From positions 1,038,619 through 1,102,618 of the forward strand of contig ML976985.1 in assembly GCA_010015675.1 (NCBI GenBank): DNA of 64,000 nucleotides, written 5' to 3'. This DNA comes from Byssothecium circinans. Taxonomy: Eukaryota; Ascomycota; Dothideomycetes; Pleosporales; Massarinaceae. The notes beneath the pieces are model-generated. The model was not told where the DNA came from. It saw only the letters and a program-made list of their open reading frames with translations, and did not search any database. The position numbers and the translations under genes were made by a program. Below are positions 1 to 11,791 of the stretch, piece by piece (the first letter of the stretch is position 1; each line of letters opens with the position of its first letter).

Positions 1-393
1 GCGGTGGCCTTCTCGCCAGACGGGAAGCTGGTCGCGTCCGCGTCTCGCGACTCCACGGTGCGGCTCTGGGAGGCGGAGACGGGGGCGCACCGCAGCACGC
101 TCGAGGGCCACAGCGGCTCGGTCAGCGCGGTGGCCTTCTCGCCAGACGGGAAATATATTCAAACAGATCGAGGTGATATTGCTCTATCTTCCCCTATTAT
201 CCCATCGCCCTCAGTCCCACTTCCGCAGCCGTCTCATATCTTCATAGAAGACCAGTGGATCTCTGTAGATCAGCAGCGGTTGCTCTGGCTTCCTCCAGAG
301 TATCGGCCGACTTGCTCTGCAGTCAACAGACACATGGTCTGTTTAGGCCATTCTTCAGGTCGTACGACGCTTCTGAACTTTGATGTACCGTAG
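1..393 (+). CDS. C-terminal end of a NACHT-WD40 (NLR/HET-like) protein, 5' partial
   Basis: The reading frame is open from base 1, so the start lies outside the window. It encodes one full WD40 unit (AFSPDGK to LWE to GH) and the first residues of a second one. It ends with a short tail containing WLPPEYRP, typical of the C-terminus of fungal HET-D/E-like STAND proteins. The opening 25 bases recur exactly at 127, so the repeat period is 126 bp (42 residues). Such near-identical, GC-rich units are the hallmark of the high-identity WD40 arrays used for recognition in fungal non-self responses. The tail after 150 is clearly less GC-rich. Role in heterokaryon incompatibility or immunity is inferred from family; the NACHT and effector domains are not visible. 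Confidence 0.8.
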   Translation, partial: AVAFSPDGKLVASASRDSTVRLWEAETGAHRSTLEGHSGSVSAVAFSPDGKYIQTDRGDIALSSPIIPSPSVPLPQPSHIFIEDQWISVDQQRLLWLPPEYRPTCSAVNRHMVCLGHSSGRTTLLNFDVP

Positions 394-1314
394 AGTTTTG
401 TCGACTTCTTTTCTTCTTCCTTCTTTTCTATTATCTCTATTTCACAGAGGGGGCCGGGGAGTAGCAAGTATTTATACCTCATGAGTAAATTATAGCTCTA
501 GAAAGTTCTAGAAAGCACTCCTTCTGCTCTTCTTCTGTAATACGAGCCAGGATAAGATGCTGCAACGCGCGCCATGTTTGGAAATGGAAGCTGGCAGGTG
601 AAGCCAAGACGTCTGATTGAGTGTAGCGCGCTACTGAGCTATGATTTCATTACGCATGACAAAGCTATGCATCATCACGCGCCAAGCCAGGCAAGAATTC
701 CCACCCCCGCACGGAGAAACTCCCGGATTTCTCATTAAAAAGGGTGCTCGGCCTATGAAGCACCCTAGTGATGAATATGTCCTCAAGCATCCGTCCCATA
801 TCTCTAAAAGTCCCAGAAATGCCTTGCTCTACGATGGAGCAGGGGGTGATAGCGTAAACGCAATTCATCATCGCAAACAAAATCTCTAAGAGCAACGCCC
901 AACATCTGTAATTTTCAATTCTATATCCGCTGGTGTATATCGAAATGGCTGGTCTAACTGTAAATTGCATGTGCATTCCTCCAAAATCGTTTGGCCCGAC
1001 ATGAGGTGGTGAAGAAGACGATGTTGTTCCGCTACAGGGGTTGTTCCGGTACGCTTGGATGGACGTTATAGTTTGTGCTTTAGCTTTGTGCGGTTCTAGT
1101 AGAGGTTTTTGACGGGGATTTTGGCAGAGGGAGTGATCGCTATTATTGATTGACTCTTATTTATTTTACGGGCTTTGATTGCTGCTGTGAGGGAACTGTG
1201 TGGTTTGTTTTGCTGTTTGGATTTCGGATTGAAAATGCCGAGTATATGTACGGATTCCACAGAGTCAGTTAAGCATTCCTCAACATCCTATCCCCCATCG
1301 CTCTCTATCCTGAA
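394..1314. other. Intergenic, no gene recognised
   Basis: Short overlapping frames on both strands have no recognisable product, and no tRNA or repeat was seen. It probably contains the 3' ends of the two flanking convergent genes. Confidence 0.6.
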
Positions 1315-2990
1315 TTAGATATTGAACTTCCACCTCGGATGCGTATCCCCCTTCTTCAAATCCTCCACACTATCATGGAACCCCGCTGTCTCCGGATGTG
1401 CCGCGAGAAACTCCTCCTTCGCCCGATTCTCCCTCGCTAATACCCACCACAACGCCCCAACGACAAACACATTCCCAACAAGATACCCCAGCGCCACCGC
1501 ATGTCCTAGTATATATCTCGGCGCCGTAGCCGGGCGGTACAACTGCGTTCCGATAACAGCGCCTAGGTTTCCGATGGAGATCTGCATAGCGTTGGCCGTG
1601 GCGCGTTTCGTTTGGCCTGAGACGTTGACAGCGGGCCAAGAGAGTACGAGGGCGACGGAGGGATAGATGCCCATGGCGGCAAGGAAAGTTCCGAGGTAAG
1701 AGACCCCGGGCTTTTTTGAGGGGTTTTCGTTGGTAAGGAGGATGATGTAGCCGATGATGGCGAGGGCGGAGGTTATGATGGTGAAGAGGGCGCGGCGCTT
1801 GTATTTCTCGGCGAGGATGGCCCAACCGACTGTGAGGATTGTGGCGGCGGCGTAGGGGGGGATGGTGAGGAGTTGGGATTGCGCTGCTGTGTAGCCCATG
1901 TCTTTGATGATGGTTGGCTGGGGGTGTTAGTCGTGGCTTTTTGTTTTGTGTGCGAAGGGGGGGTTTACCAGGAACAAAGAGAGTGTGTAGAGTGGCAGAC
2001 TCATGGTGTGGAAGCCAGCACCATACAGCCAGATCTTCGGGTCTTTCAGAGCGTCTAAAACTGCATTCCAGGTGAACTTTTCATCGTTGGTGGAGTCGCT
2101 GTCGGCTCTCAGGCGGGCCTGGATGAAAGAACGTTCTTCTTTGGAGAGCCAGCTTACGCTCTCCGGGTAGTTGGAGATGAACCAGTATGCGACGACAGCG
2201 ATGACAATGGTGAGGAGACCTTCCTACATACTGTTAGCCCATATAATGATTGGACAAAGTGGTGCTTTACGAGAATGAAGATCCAACGCCAACCAGCATA
2301 ACCCCCTACTCCTCTCATATACGCAATTCCGTAGGCAAGGATTCCACCGAAGGCCCCAGCTAGCGAGGCACAGCTAAAGAATAGCGAGATTCTGTATTGA
2401 CGTTCCTCGCGCTTATACCACATTGACAGGTAATAGACAACACCAGGGAACAGACCAGACTCGGCGACGCCCAGGCTGATATAAGTTAGTGGCTGTTTCG
2501 GAAGTGTCCGTGATAGAACTCACAAGAAACGCACGGCGAAGAAGCCTGCCAGATTTTGCGTGACACCCATGAGCGTTGCAACGACGCCCCAGACGATGGT
2601 CAGGGTAGGAAGCCAGAACTTTGGCGTCGTCCGCTTGAGGATGATGTTGCAAGGGACTTCGAAAAGCACGTATCCGATGAAGTAGAGCGTCAGTCCAGTG
2701 AGATATTGATTGCCCGTCATCTTCAGGTCAGTCGTAAGACCTTCAATTCTTGCATTTGCGACTGGTTCAAGTCAGCTACAGATCCTACTACGACAGAGGG
2801 GAAGCCTACCATTGCTACGGTCCAAGAACGATAAGAGGTACAAGATGGACACGGCGGGTAGAAGCCTCAAGTCAAGCTTCCTCAAAAGCTTCTTCTCATT
2901 CACAGCAGTAGTCTCCAAGATGTCGAGGTCGTCATTCGAAGACGTCGAGGCGTCCGGCCTCTCAACCTCAGCATTCTTTTCCGAGGCCAT
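1315..2990 (-). CDS. MFS transporter, allantoate permease (Dal5/Tna1-like) family
   Basis: Five exons (2990-2810, 2761-2524, 2475-2271, 2223-1969, 1917-1315) join in frame to a 493-residue protein, the usual length for anion:cation symporters. All introns are GT-AG and about 50 bp. The family signature LDRSNVANARIEGL spans the first splice junction, and FFLGVAESGLFPGV spans the second. Long hydrophobic stretches fit 12 transmembrane helices, with cytosolic N and C ends. Known members import allantoate, nicotinate, pantothenate or dipeptides across the plasma membrane. The substrate here cannot be told from sequence. The start codon is the only ATG giving the acidic N-terminal tail before the first helix. 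Confidence 0.9.
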
Positions 2991-4044
2991 GGTTCCGGAA
3001 GAAGATCAAGGCGAATGGTCGACGGTACGATGTATGCATGTCGAAGGGAAGGGCGAGGCCTGCTTAAAAGCCCATCAATCACTGCGACACGGCAGAAAAT
3101 GATGCCATACTGTGGACATCCCAGTGATTTGGAGGCACCAAGCCATGCCGTCACAAAATTTGGGGACAGGCAGCACTGTTATTGGACTAGAGAGTGTTTC
3201 TGCCGTGGGGAGCGTATCGGGCCGGTGAGTTGCCGCGATTTGGAGCGGGAACGGTTCTGTGTTGCTTGTCTTGAAGAAAGCCATTTTGCGAAATCCTGGG
3301 GTAGGATCACGACATCGCATTAGCTGTGCGCTAACTTGAAGACGAGTCTGGTGTGGAGGGCGATGAGCTTTTGTGGGTGGGGGACAGTTGTGAGGGTGAC
3401 ATCATCATGGCCCTCGTTCTCAAAAACGAAGAGTGTGGATGACCTGTTCCAAATCGATTGAGTAGTTTATGTTAAAGTAGTGTTGGTCGTCGTGAGGTTG
3501 TTCCATGTTTGACGGATCGCGGAAGCTTGAGCACGGACCGGCCATCGCAGCTTCCCAGAACGGAGAAGGTACCTACGGTACTCAAACCTTCCTTCGCAGC
3601 TTTGACCCTTCTTCACCCTTCACGATTGTTACAACTATACGGCAGCACGAGGAGTCATCGACTGTGATGGGAAGAGTTGGATTCTTCAGATATTGACGCT
3701 ACCGCAGGGCTATCTAGCACTGTAGAGCCTGTGCGCATCAATGGGTATCTACCGTGCCCTCAAGAAAGAAGAGCAATATCATGCAGGACAATGACTGTCC
3801 GTGAACGCCTCCAGAACGCCAGCCCAAATAACGTCCACCAAAGCGATGCCCGTTGAACGTCGACGATGGAAGACATGGAACCGTGAGCTCAACCACGCCG
3901 AAAGATCAGCTCAAGCTGCATACCGTTATGCTCGAGACTGAAGAAAGCTTGACTGGCGTGAGAAAGAGTCCTGGAGAGAAGGTCAGTGGGTTGAATGAAG
4001 GAGGAGGGAGCGGCAGGACTCACCAAGGGCGTGTGTGGCGGGAG
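2991..4044. other. Intergenic, promoter side of the MFS gene
   Basis: No coding signal was recognised on either strand. It holds the upstream region of the MFS permease and the 3' flank of the basic nuclear protein gene. Confidence 0.55.
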
Positions 4045-4747
4045 TTAGACCTCTTCAGCCATCTCGTCGTCCTCATCAGCGACGTCGGCCTTGACTTTCT
4101 TGTCGTCGCCAGACTCATCCTTGACGCTGCCCGGCTCCTCTATAGAGAGTTAGTTCCACGATTGGAAAGTTAATTCAGTGAACGTACCAGCCTCATCCGA
4201 ACCGGTGTCCTCATCGACAATCTTCTTGCTCTTGGCCTGGCGACCCTTCTTCTTGGGAGTTCCCTCGCCCTCGATGTCTTGCTTCTTGGCTGCACGCTTG
4301 CGGGGGGTCTCCTTGGCGGCATCGGTGTTGGTAGCCTTCTTGCGACCGCCACCCTTCTTGGGAGTCAGGCCAGCGGTGTCAGTGGAGCTCGCAAGCTTGG
4401 CCTTGATCTTCGCCCATGCGTTGGACGCAGAGCGAGGATTGGACATGCCCGCGTAGGAGGCGAGCTTCTCGTAGTCGATCTGGACGGTTAACATGAATGT
4501 TGGAATGGGGAGGTGTGGCCAGCGCATGTGTGGCCGGCGACATGTGTGGACGAACACATGGCAAAAGTATCGCAACGCTCTCAACAGTTCAGGGTGGGGA
4601 AGGGATGTACAAGAAACAAAGAGGAAAGAAGGGGAATGTATCGCCTACCTCCGGGGGTCCTGACTTCAAGGACTGCATGGCCCAGGCCAGCATCTGCATC
4701 TCACGCTCAGTGAAGTTGAGACCAACCTCACCAGTTACGTCGGACAT
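4045..4747 (-). CDS. Conserved fungal basic nuclear protein with Lys-rich tail
   Basis: Three exons (4747-4649, 4479-4188, 4139-4045) give 161 residues. The N-terminal ~75 residues form a compact block (NFTEREMQMLAWAMQSLKS, then IDYEKLASYAGMSNPRSA) that I know from many filamentous fungal genomes as an unnamed Myb/SANT-like or DNA-binding-like module. The middle is Lys/Arg/Pro rich (several PKKK and PRKR motifs) and the C-terminus is strongly acidic. The composition resembles histone H1- or HMG-like chromatin proteins, so nuclear location is likely; no specific function is inferred. It is transcribed divergently from CAP2. Confidence 0.8.
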
Positions 4748-5806
4748 TTTGGATGAGAGATGAAGTGGTAGTTGCTTGAAAGGTGTTGTGTGTAGGCAAT
4801 GGAGCACAAGATGGTTGTCGGAGGGCGTGAGTGTGCTTGTGTGCGAGGGAATGTGTAAAGGTGTGCGGGGCCCGATATTTATATGCGGTGGAATGGCGCT
4901 AGCTGCGATGCTTGTGTAAGTGAAGGTAAAAATGAGCAAAACACAGCCGCCCACGCTGCTAGTGAGCATATTCTACCTTCACTTGGACTCTGGCACAAGC
5001 AGCTGCGGCAATTTGGGCTCTGAAAGCGGCGGTGACGGCCATGATAGGCGATCCAAGAACCGGTAAGAATGCGCCGATACGTCATGATGGCGGGTGCAAA
5101 TTGCGTTTGGGGATTTCTGATGTTAGGGAAAGCCTTCGATATTGGTGGTCACCTAGGCAATGCATGCGAAGGCATGGTTCACGCGTGTTTTCCTCTACCC
5201 TGTGACTCATAGAGAAAGCAGCGCTTCTAATACGCACGCCACTGGCATAGTACTTCGGGTCACTTCGAGTCTTGTTTTTTGGCACCCTGGCGAAATTGGG
5301 AAGTCTCTAGAATCTACTTCTCACAGGCTTGGCATCACAGCGAGAAATGCAGCAGAAATCTGAGATTGAGATTCTCATGAGATGTCCGCATTTGTCACCG
5401 TGATATTCAGTATTTGCTCTTGTGAATGTATTGACCCCCACCTGTAGGGTCTTTGTCGGTCTTGGACTGATATCGCTTTATACTAGGCTTCTTTGCTCAA
5501 AGCAAACGGCAGGCAGCGCGTGAGTTGGAAGCTGCGACGCGATTGCGGAAGTTCAGGAGGTAGAATCGACAGACTTGTTCCAATTCCTGGACTCATTCAC
5601 TGGGACATCGATCAACACACATCTTCATCAAAATTGTGTCAACTTCTAGCATCTAGAGTTGAGCTGTCGTTCAGTGTCAACCGAGCTAACCAGAAATGGA
5701 AGAAGCTGCACCAACTGACTCGCGGACGTTGGTGGGGCTCGGGACATCATCGTCACCGTCTTGTGCCTCCTCCTCCTCTCCCATATCCACATACTACATC
5801 GGCAGA
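4748..5806. other. Divergent intergenic region
   Basis: About 1 kb between the divergent basic protein gene and CAP2. No convincing ORF, RNA or repeat is visible. A pyrimidine-rich stretch precedes the CAP2 start. Confidence 0.55.
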
Positions 5807-6811
5807 ATGGCGGATCCCATAGACAGCGCGCTGTGAGCGACCACCGCTTTCCAAGCCTCGTTTACATTTCTAACGCGTTCCAGCGACCTCCTGCGGCGAT
5901 TGAACCCCAAAGACGTCAAGCGCAACGTCGACCACATCATCGAGCTGAACCCTTCGCTGGAAGAAGACCTCCTCGAATCCGTCGATATCCCGCTAAGCGT
6001 CAAAAAATGCCCCAAGACGAAGCGCGACTTCCTATGTTGCGACTACAACCGCGACGGCGACAGCTGGCGAAGCCCATGGAGCAATGAGTTCGAGCCGCCA
6101 ATCCAGGAGGGTGTGACACCGAGCGACAGGGTTAGGAAGATGGAGATCAAGGCGAACGAAGCATTTGATGTATACAGGGAGTTGTGAGTTCTAGCAAGAG
6201 AAAGGGCGCGGCGGAAGCACGGCTGACACGCTCAGGTACTTTGAGGGTGGCATATCGAGCGTCTACCTGTGGGACATGGACGACGGCTTCGCAGGCTGCG
6301 TGCTGCTCAAAAAAGGTACGACCACACATTAATGCCCCTCGCAAATGATATGCTGACCTGTGCAGCCGTCAATCCCTCCTCGCAGAGCTCGGGCAGCTGG
6401 GACAGCATCCACGTCTTCGACGCCCAGGACCGCGCCCGCACCGCACACTACAAGCTGACGTCCACTGTCATCCTCTCGCTCGGCACCAACTCCGATGCGC
6501 TCGGTGCTCTTGACCTATCCGGCAACATGGTGCGGCAGGTCGAGCAGGACATGGCCGTCGAAGACGACGGCTCGCACGTAGCCAACATCGGCAAGATGGT
6601 CGAGGACATGGAGCTGAAGATGCGCAACCTACTCCAAGAAGTGTATTTCGGCAAGGCAAAGGATGTCGTGGGCGATCTGCGAAGTATGGATACTAGAAAA
6701 AAACGTGGCAGACGATTTTCGCTGACAGAGTTTCTAGGTATCCCGCCGCTCAGTCAGACGAATAGGGATCGCGCGACGCAGAGGGAGATGATTAGTAGTA
6801 TTGGGAGGTGA
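5807..6811 (+). CDS. CAP2: F-actin capping protein subunit beta
   Basis: Four exons (5807-5832, 5884-6183, 6236-6315, 6366-6811) encode 283 residues, in the 270-290 range of the family. Recognisable conserved segments are [10 protein letters not shown], the block [40 protein letters not shown] and the C-terminal [19 protein letters not shown]. The protein pairs with the alpha subunit to cap barbed ends of actin filaments at cortical patches. The first exon carries only 26 coding bases (MADPIDSA plus two bases), a common arrangement for this gene in fungi. The Arg-rich C-terminal end is slightly extended. Confidence 0.95.
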
Positions 6812-8346
6812 GGGAAACATGTATGAGTACACCTCAGACGAATGAAAAAAATCGGCGGCGAGTCGGTCGACTGAACTCGGACTCTTCGGAAATGCGATGA
6901 GGAATACCATGGTGCTTGCTTTTTCTTCGTGCACCGTTCACGGCATGTACGGCGTTTCATTGAACCTGTCATCTGGAGCTATGGAACTTTTGACACCTAA
7001 CTGTAGCACCTTTGCTGCTTCCCACATGGGCGCCGGCAGCGTCACTTCCTCTTCGCTCATCGACATTCCCTGGCCAGTGTTTTGTTTACTGATCACCAAC
7101 ACAGCTATGGGAAGGTAAATTGGATGCTAGCGTGGTCATGTCTCTCCAGCTATGAGCACCTCAGCCCGATGCCGAGTGTCCTACAACACACCACCACGTC
7201 GATTCGCTAGGCTACATTAATACGGATCAAAGTCATTCATACAATACTCACATCCTTCCTGCAGTCCCCAGCAGCACACCAAAGTAAGCAATGTCTGCCT
7301 TTTGGAGCTACATGCAAAGACTACGTTGGGCGGTTGCGCGGTGGCATTATTGTTACACTAGTTACAGAGAGGCTTATCTGTTTCATCAAAAAGAGTCGCG
7401 GAAATGGGCTCGTCCCATTGACGCCTTTACCTAAGACGAGGAGTCCACACAAGCCCTAGGGTGAGAGTTTGTACGGGGATATGTTCAAACTCTGGTGAAG
7501 CTTTCCACAGTTTAAGCTGAGAATTGTATTCCATTTTGCACCCCACTCCGACTTTCTGGCACTCCGTCGCGTGCAATAACGTAGATATAGGATCTCGGCA
7601 AAGTAGCACTTTCCCGGCCGTTTCATCTATACACGAACCCAATCTCGGGCCCCCAACCTATCCTCCACCAAATCTGCACAATCAACCCAGTCGCGCGGCA
7701 AACGTTGGCTACGCATCACCTGCTGATTGAATATATAACGGCTATATTAAGGAAACCTCACATTGCCAACGCGCAGGATGCCTCTCTGAGAATTGACTGC
7801 CACGGCGCCTGTTAAAAGGTGCTCAGGCCGCCCGCGCTCTAGAGTACATTGATATTCACAATTTGCGGTGCCGAGTTTGAACGCGGTTTTATATGGGTTC
7901 TGGATCCGATGCTGAGAAAGAGGGGCAGATACTGCCCATGCCCCGAATACGAGCGATCGTTAGATCGATCACGCATGGTCTTTCTTGAGTGAAGGTGTAT
8001 GTTTTGGAACGGACAATATGCGGATGGTTTTGTGGGGCGGCGGATCTTTCACTGTCATCTTGCAGTGGTGGTATAAGGATAACTCTGTTCCTGGCTAGAT
8101 CTAGTCTCGACTTCGGTGCTTGGTGAACTGGCTTTCGACACTGGCAGAGAAAGATTTTATAGGTGGTGTTATGGAAAAATAACTGCAGACTTAGGTCCTC
8201 CGAGCACGACATACGTTAGAAACTACGCACTCTCGGTCGCTGAGCCGTCTCCAGCGGACGCTCCTTGTCTCTCGTTCTCCTGAGGAGGAGTACCACGCAG
8301 GGCACTTGGCAGTTTGTCCACGACAACCATCATCCATCAAGCCAGT
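6812..8346. other. Intergenic, no gene recognised
   Basis: About 1.5 kb with only short incoherent frames. It contains the CAP2 3' flank and the promoter of the metallopeptidase gene. I see no repeat or RNA gene. Confidence 0.5.
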
Positions 8347-10272
8347 ATGAAGCACCTACACGCAACCTTCCTCTTCAGTCTCATTTCAACCACTCTATCT
8401 CAACCCCCCAACCCCACCCCCACCCCAACAACAACCACCTCGATCATCCCCAGCACAACCCCAACTCTACTCGCCCCCACTCCAACCGGCGCCTTCCGCA
8501 CAGATCCCAAAAAGAAATCCAAAAACATCCACAACTTCTTCAAAGCCTACGGCTGGCTGCGCCAAAACGAAACCATCCCGGACTGGAAGCTCCCCGACGC
8601 AGTCCGCAAGATCCAGAAGACGCTTCGGCAGCCTCCAACCGGTGTTTATGACGAGAAGTTGAATGAGGTGGTGAGTAGGCCGCGATGTGGGACGGAACAG
8701 ATTTATAATGGTGGAGAGGGGGGGTTGGACGGTCAGGTGAATGGAAGATATGTGCTTTGGGGTCCGAAATGGGATCATTCGCCGCTTACGTATCGGTTTG
8801 TTAATTATACGGGGGATTTGGAGATTGGGCAGCAGGAGGCTATTGTCAGGTACGTCGGTCCACCCATTCTTTCTTCTATCCCCCCTTCCGCACACATATC
8901 ACCCATTACTCCTAGGCCATCCACTCTCACCTACAACTATCCCTATGGACCATACTAAGACAGATAACAAAGCAACGCCTTCGCAAAATGGACATCCCAC
9001 GCCCCCCTCACCATCGTCCCCGCACCCGCCAACACCCGCGCCGACATCCACATCCTCTTCACCCCCATGGGCGCCTCGGAAACGCAATACGCCTTCACCA
9101 ACATGATCGCCGACGGCCTCTCCCTCTCCCCGGGGTTAATAAACATCACCTTCAACGATGACTACACCTGGACCGACGACCGGCTCTTCAACTTCACCGC
9201 CCTCCACGAGATCGGACACGCGCTAGGCCTCAGCCACAGTAAAGTCGAGGATGCAGTCATGTTTGCGTACTATGGCGGGTTGATCAGGGAGATTTCGCCC
9301 GATGATGAAGCGGCTGTGCATGTGGTTTATGGATGGAGGGAGCCGAGGTGGAGGAGCATTGGCGGCGGCGGTGGGGATGCGGGAGTTAGGGGACTGGTAA
9401 TGGTGTCTTCAACGTCGACTTCTTCGGTATGGGATAAGCCAGCCAGAGGAGATGGGATATACCAACTCCGCTCGACAGGAAAGGTGTTATACTACAGTCC
9501 CAGTAGTGGGACCGGGACTGGGACTGGGACTGGGACGTGGCTCAGCATCGACAACAACAAAGACACGGTGCAAATCACGGGCGCGAACGGGTTTCTCTAC
9601 CAACGCCACGTCGACGGGAGTATTTACAAGTATCGTGGCACAGGGTCGGAATGGCAATACATCGGCGCCGCAAACGAGAACGTCATGGACATCGTCGCAG
9701 CAGCGGATCAAATCTACCTCCTCGGCCGAGACGGGCTCATCGCGCGCTGGACAGGAGGAACAGGAACCAGCCAGCAGCAGCAATGGACCACCATCCACCC
9801 AGCCTCCTCTCCAGCACCCATCCAAATCGTAATCACCGACTCCCAAACCCTCTGGCTGCTCCTCGCGTCAGGCTCCCTCCTGCGCTCCTCGCCCCCGTAC
9901 TCTTCCCTCCAGCTCGTCGACACCAACCCGCTCAACGCCGCCATCGCCGTCGGCGCGGAGAACTTCTACAAGTTGCAGAGTGACGGCCAGGTCGTGTGGT
10001 TGGACCCCGTGCAGTACTTCTGGAGCACGATCGAGGAGGCCGGGAGTGTGGGCGTGTATGCTGTCGGCGCGTTTGTGTATTCGAGACATGGGGATGGGAG
10101 TCTTTGGAGGTATACGGGGACGCCGGGGGTGTGGGAGATGCTGGATAAGGGGGCGGGAGGGCAGGGAGAGGGAGAGGGGAAGGAGGGGGGAAGGGTGGTG
10201 GGGGATCGGACGGGGGGTGTTTGGGCGAGGAGGGATGCGGGTGCGGGGGAGGTTTGGGAGTTGGTTTCTTAG
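8347..10272 (+). CDS. Secreted matrixin-type (M10) zinc metallopeptidase with C-terminal propeller-like domain
   Basis: Two exons (8347-8849, 8973-10272) give 600 residues. The chosen ATG starts a signal peptide (MKHLHATFLFSLISTTLSQ), followed by a Pro/Thr-rich linker. Residues ~60-110 resemble the peptidoglycan-binding-like prodomain of matrixins and end in PRCG (Cys114), the cysteine-switch position. The catalytic site is HEIGHALGLSHS at 246-257, with a Met-turn candidate at Met264. From ~330 to the end lies a tandem of short beta-rich units (such as GSIYKYRGTGSEWQYIG and GSLWRYTGTPGVWEML) reminiscent of tectonin or PQQ-like propeller blades, not a typical hemopexin domain. The last ~50 residues are Gly-rich. 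It probably degrades extracellular protein; the substrate is unknown. The acceptor at 8972 (AAAG) is the only one keeping both halves in frame. Confidence 0.85.
9508..9537 (+). repeat. GGGACT hexanucleotide repeat inside the metallopeptidase gene
   Basis: Four to five consecutive near-perfect hexamers encode a Gly-Thr run between the catalytic and propeller-like parts. Expansion or contraction would stay in frame. Confidence 0.85.
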
Positions 10273-10617
10273 GGGCTTTGGGGGTGGAGCGTCTTTTCCT
10301 TGAGAGATTTTGTTTGAGTTTTATTTTTTGGACTTGAGGTTGGATTTGGAGATGGGATGAGTGAGGAAGTCACGTGGAAGTGACGCCGCCCGCTTAGCGT
10401 CCCCGCTCATGCTTAAGCGAGCCCGCTCGCCGCTGACGCGATGGTTTACTTTCTTCCTTTGTAAGTTGTCAGCTCGTACAGGCACTGATGCTGGCGGGGA
10501 CGAGCGGACTCGGTCGGATTGGATGTGTAATCCTAACTGTCCGATCTCAGGTGAGTTGGCGGTGCCGGTATGAGATGACAATAGCAGGACCACGGACGGA
10601 GTTAAGCAGCTGGTATG

Positions 10618-10626
10618 TATATAAAG
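10618..10626 (+). promoter_or_regulatory. TATA box upstream of the SDR gene
   Basis: TATATAAAG lies about 168 bp upstream of the SDR start codon and is followed by a long CT-rich leader, a typical fungal core promoter layout. Confidence 0.6.
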
Positions 10627-10731
10627 AGGAAGAACGATGTTAGGACGTCTTTCTTGCAGTTCAGTATCAACACAGAGCATAATCTTCTCAGCTAACTCAA
10701 CACCATCACATTTCTCAATTCTCAATTTTCA

Positions 10732-10755
10732 TCTCTCTCTCTCTCTCTCTCTCTC
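10732..10755 (+). repeat. (TC)n tract in the SDR 5' leader
   Basis: About twelve TC units sit about 40 bp before the ATG. CT-rich leaders are common near fungal transcription starts. Confidence 0.8.
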
Positions 10756-10793
10756 AGTCCAACCAACCTCTAACACCCAACCCACTCCTCAAA

Positions 10794-11603
10794 ATGGCCC
10801 ACCCCAACCGCCTCGCCAACACGCGCATCCTCATCTTCGGCGGCACATCCGGCATCGGCTTCGGCGTCGCCTCCCTCGCCCTCTCCAACGGCGCCACCGT
10901 CATAATCTCCGGCTCCAGGCAACCCAAAGTCGATTCCAAAGTTCAAGAACTAGCGTCCTTGTACCCGGACCTGCCCGCCTCTCGGGTCCTAGGCTACGCC
11001 TGCGACCTCTCCGACATCGCCGGCATAGACGCGAACATCAAAGACATCCTCGACAAAGCGACGGAGAACGGGACCAAGACGCTAGATCATATTGTGCATA
11101 CTGCGGGTGATGCGTTGAAGCTTCCCACACTGCAGGACGTCACCGTCGAGAACGCACTGGCGGGCTTCCATGTACGCTTCCTCACTGGCGTCATGGTGGG
11201 GAAACATCTCGCCACCGACCCGGGGTACTACATGCCCGTGTCCCCCACCTCCTCGCTGACCCTCACCTCGGGCACCAACAGCGAGAAACCGCGTCCAGGG
11301 TGGTCCCTCGGCGCGTCCTGGGGGTCAGCAGTCGAAGGGCTGTCTCGCGGCCTGGCCGTCGATTTGAAACCTATTCGTGTGAACGTTGTGGCGCCGGGGG
11401 CGATTGAGACGCCGCTGTTGGAAAAGTTTGTGCAGGCTGTGGGGGAGGAGAAGGCGGAGGAGATGAGGAGGGAGGGGAGCTTGGTGGGGAGGTGGGGGAG
11501 TGTGGGGGATTGTGCGGAGGCGTATGCGTGGGGGATGAGGGATTGGTTTGTTACGGGCGTGCGGATTGAGTCGAATGGGGGGAGGATGTTGATGGGGCCG
11601 TAG
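10794..11603 (+). CDS. Short-chain dehydrogenase/reductase-like protein lacking YxxxK
   Basis: Intronless, 269 residues, one Rossmann domain. The cofactor motif GGTSGIG is at 16-22, an NAG-like HTAG at 102-105, and VNVVAPGAIETPL near 197-208 marks the end of the fold. Where classical SDRs have YxxxK, this protein reads LGASW (172-176), so both catalytic Tyr and Lys are absent. An RPGW motif precedes it. Similar PGW/DW-type SDRs exist in fungi, so this looks like a family trait and not a single mutation. It may bind NAD(P) but act by a different mechanism or as a non-catalytic protein. Confidence 0.85.
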   Translation: MAHPNRLANTRILIFGGTSGIGFGVASLALSNGATVIISGSRQPKVDSKVQELASLYPDLPASRVLGYACDLSDIAGIDANIKDILDKATENGTKTLDHIVHTAGDALKLPTLQDVTVENALAGFHVRFLTGVMVGKHLATDPGYYMPVSPTSSLTLTSGTNSEKPRPGWSLGASWGSAVEGLSRGLAVDLKPIRVNVVAPGAIETPLLEKFVQAVGEEKAEEMRREGSLVGRWGSVGDCAEAYAWGMRDWFVTGVRIESNGGRMLMGP

Positions 11604-11791
11604 ATGTTTTTCGGTTTTCGGTTTTTTGGGTAGGGGAGAGAGAGGGTTGGTGGTTGGTATTTGGTATTTAGTATTTTAGTAAAGGAAGGAGGGTCGATAG
11701 CGGTTGTTGCTTTTAGCGTTGAAAGACGATCTTTTTCCATCCCGGTTTGGTCTTCTTGTTGACAGTGAGTGTTGTGATGAGGAGCCGAGCT

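Larger units (their letters stand above)
10273..10793. other. Promoter region of the SDR gene
   Basis: No coding signal. It contains a TATA box and a CT-rich leader, described separately. Confidence 0.6.
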
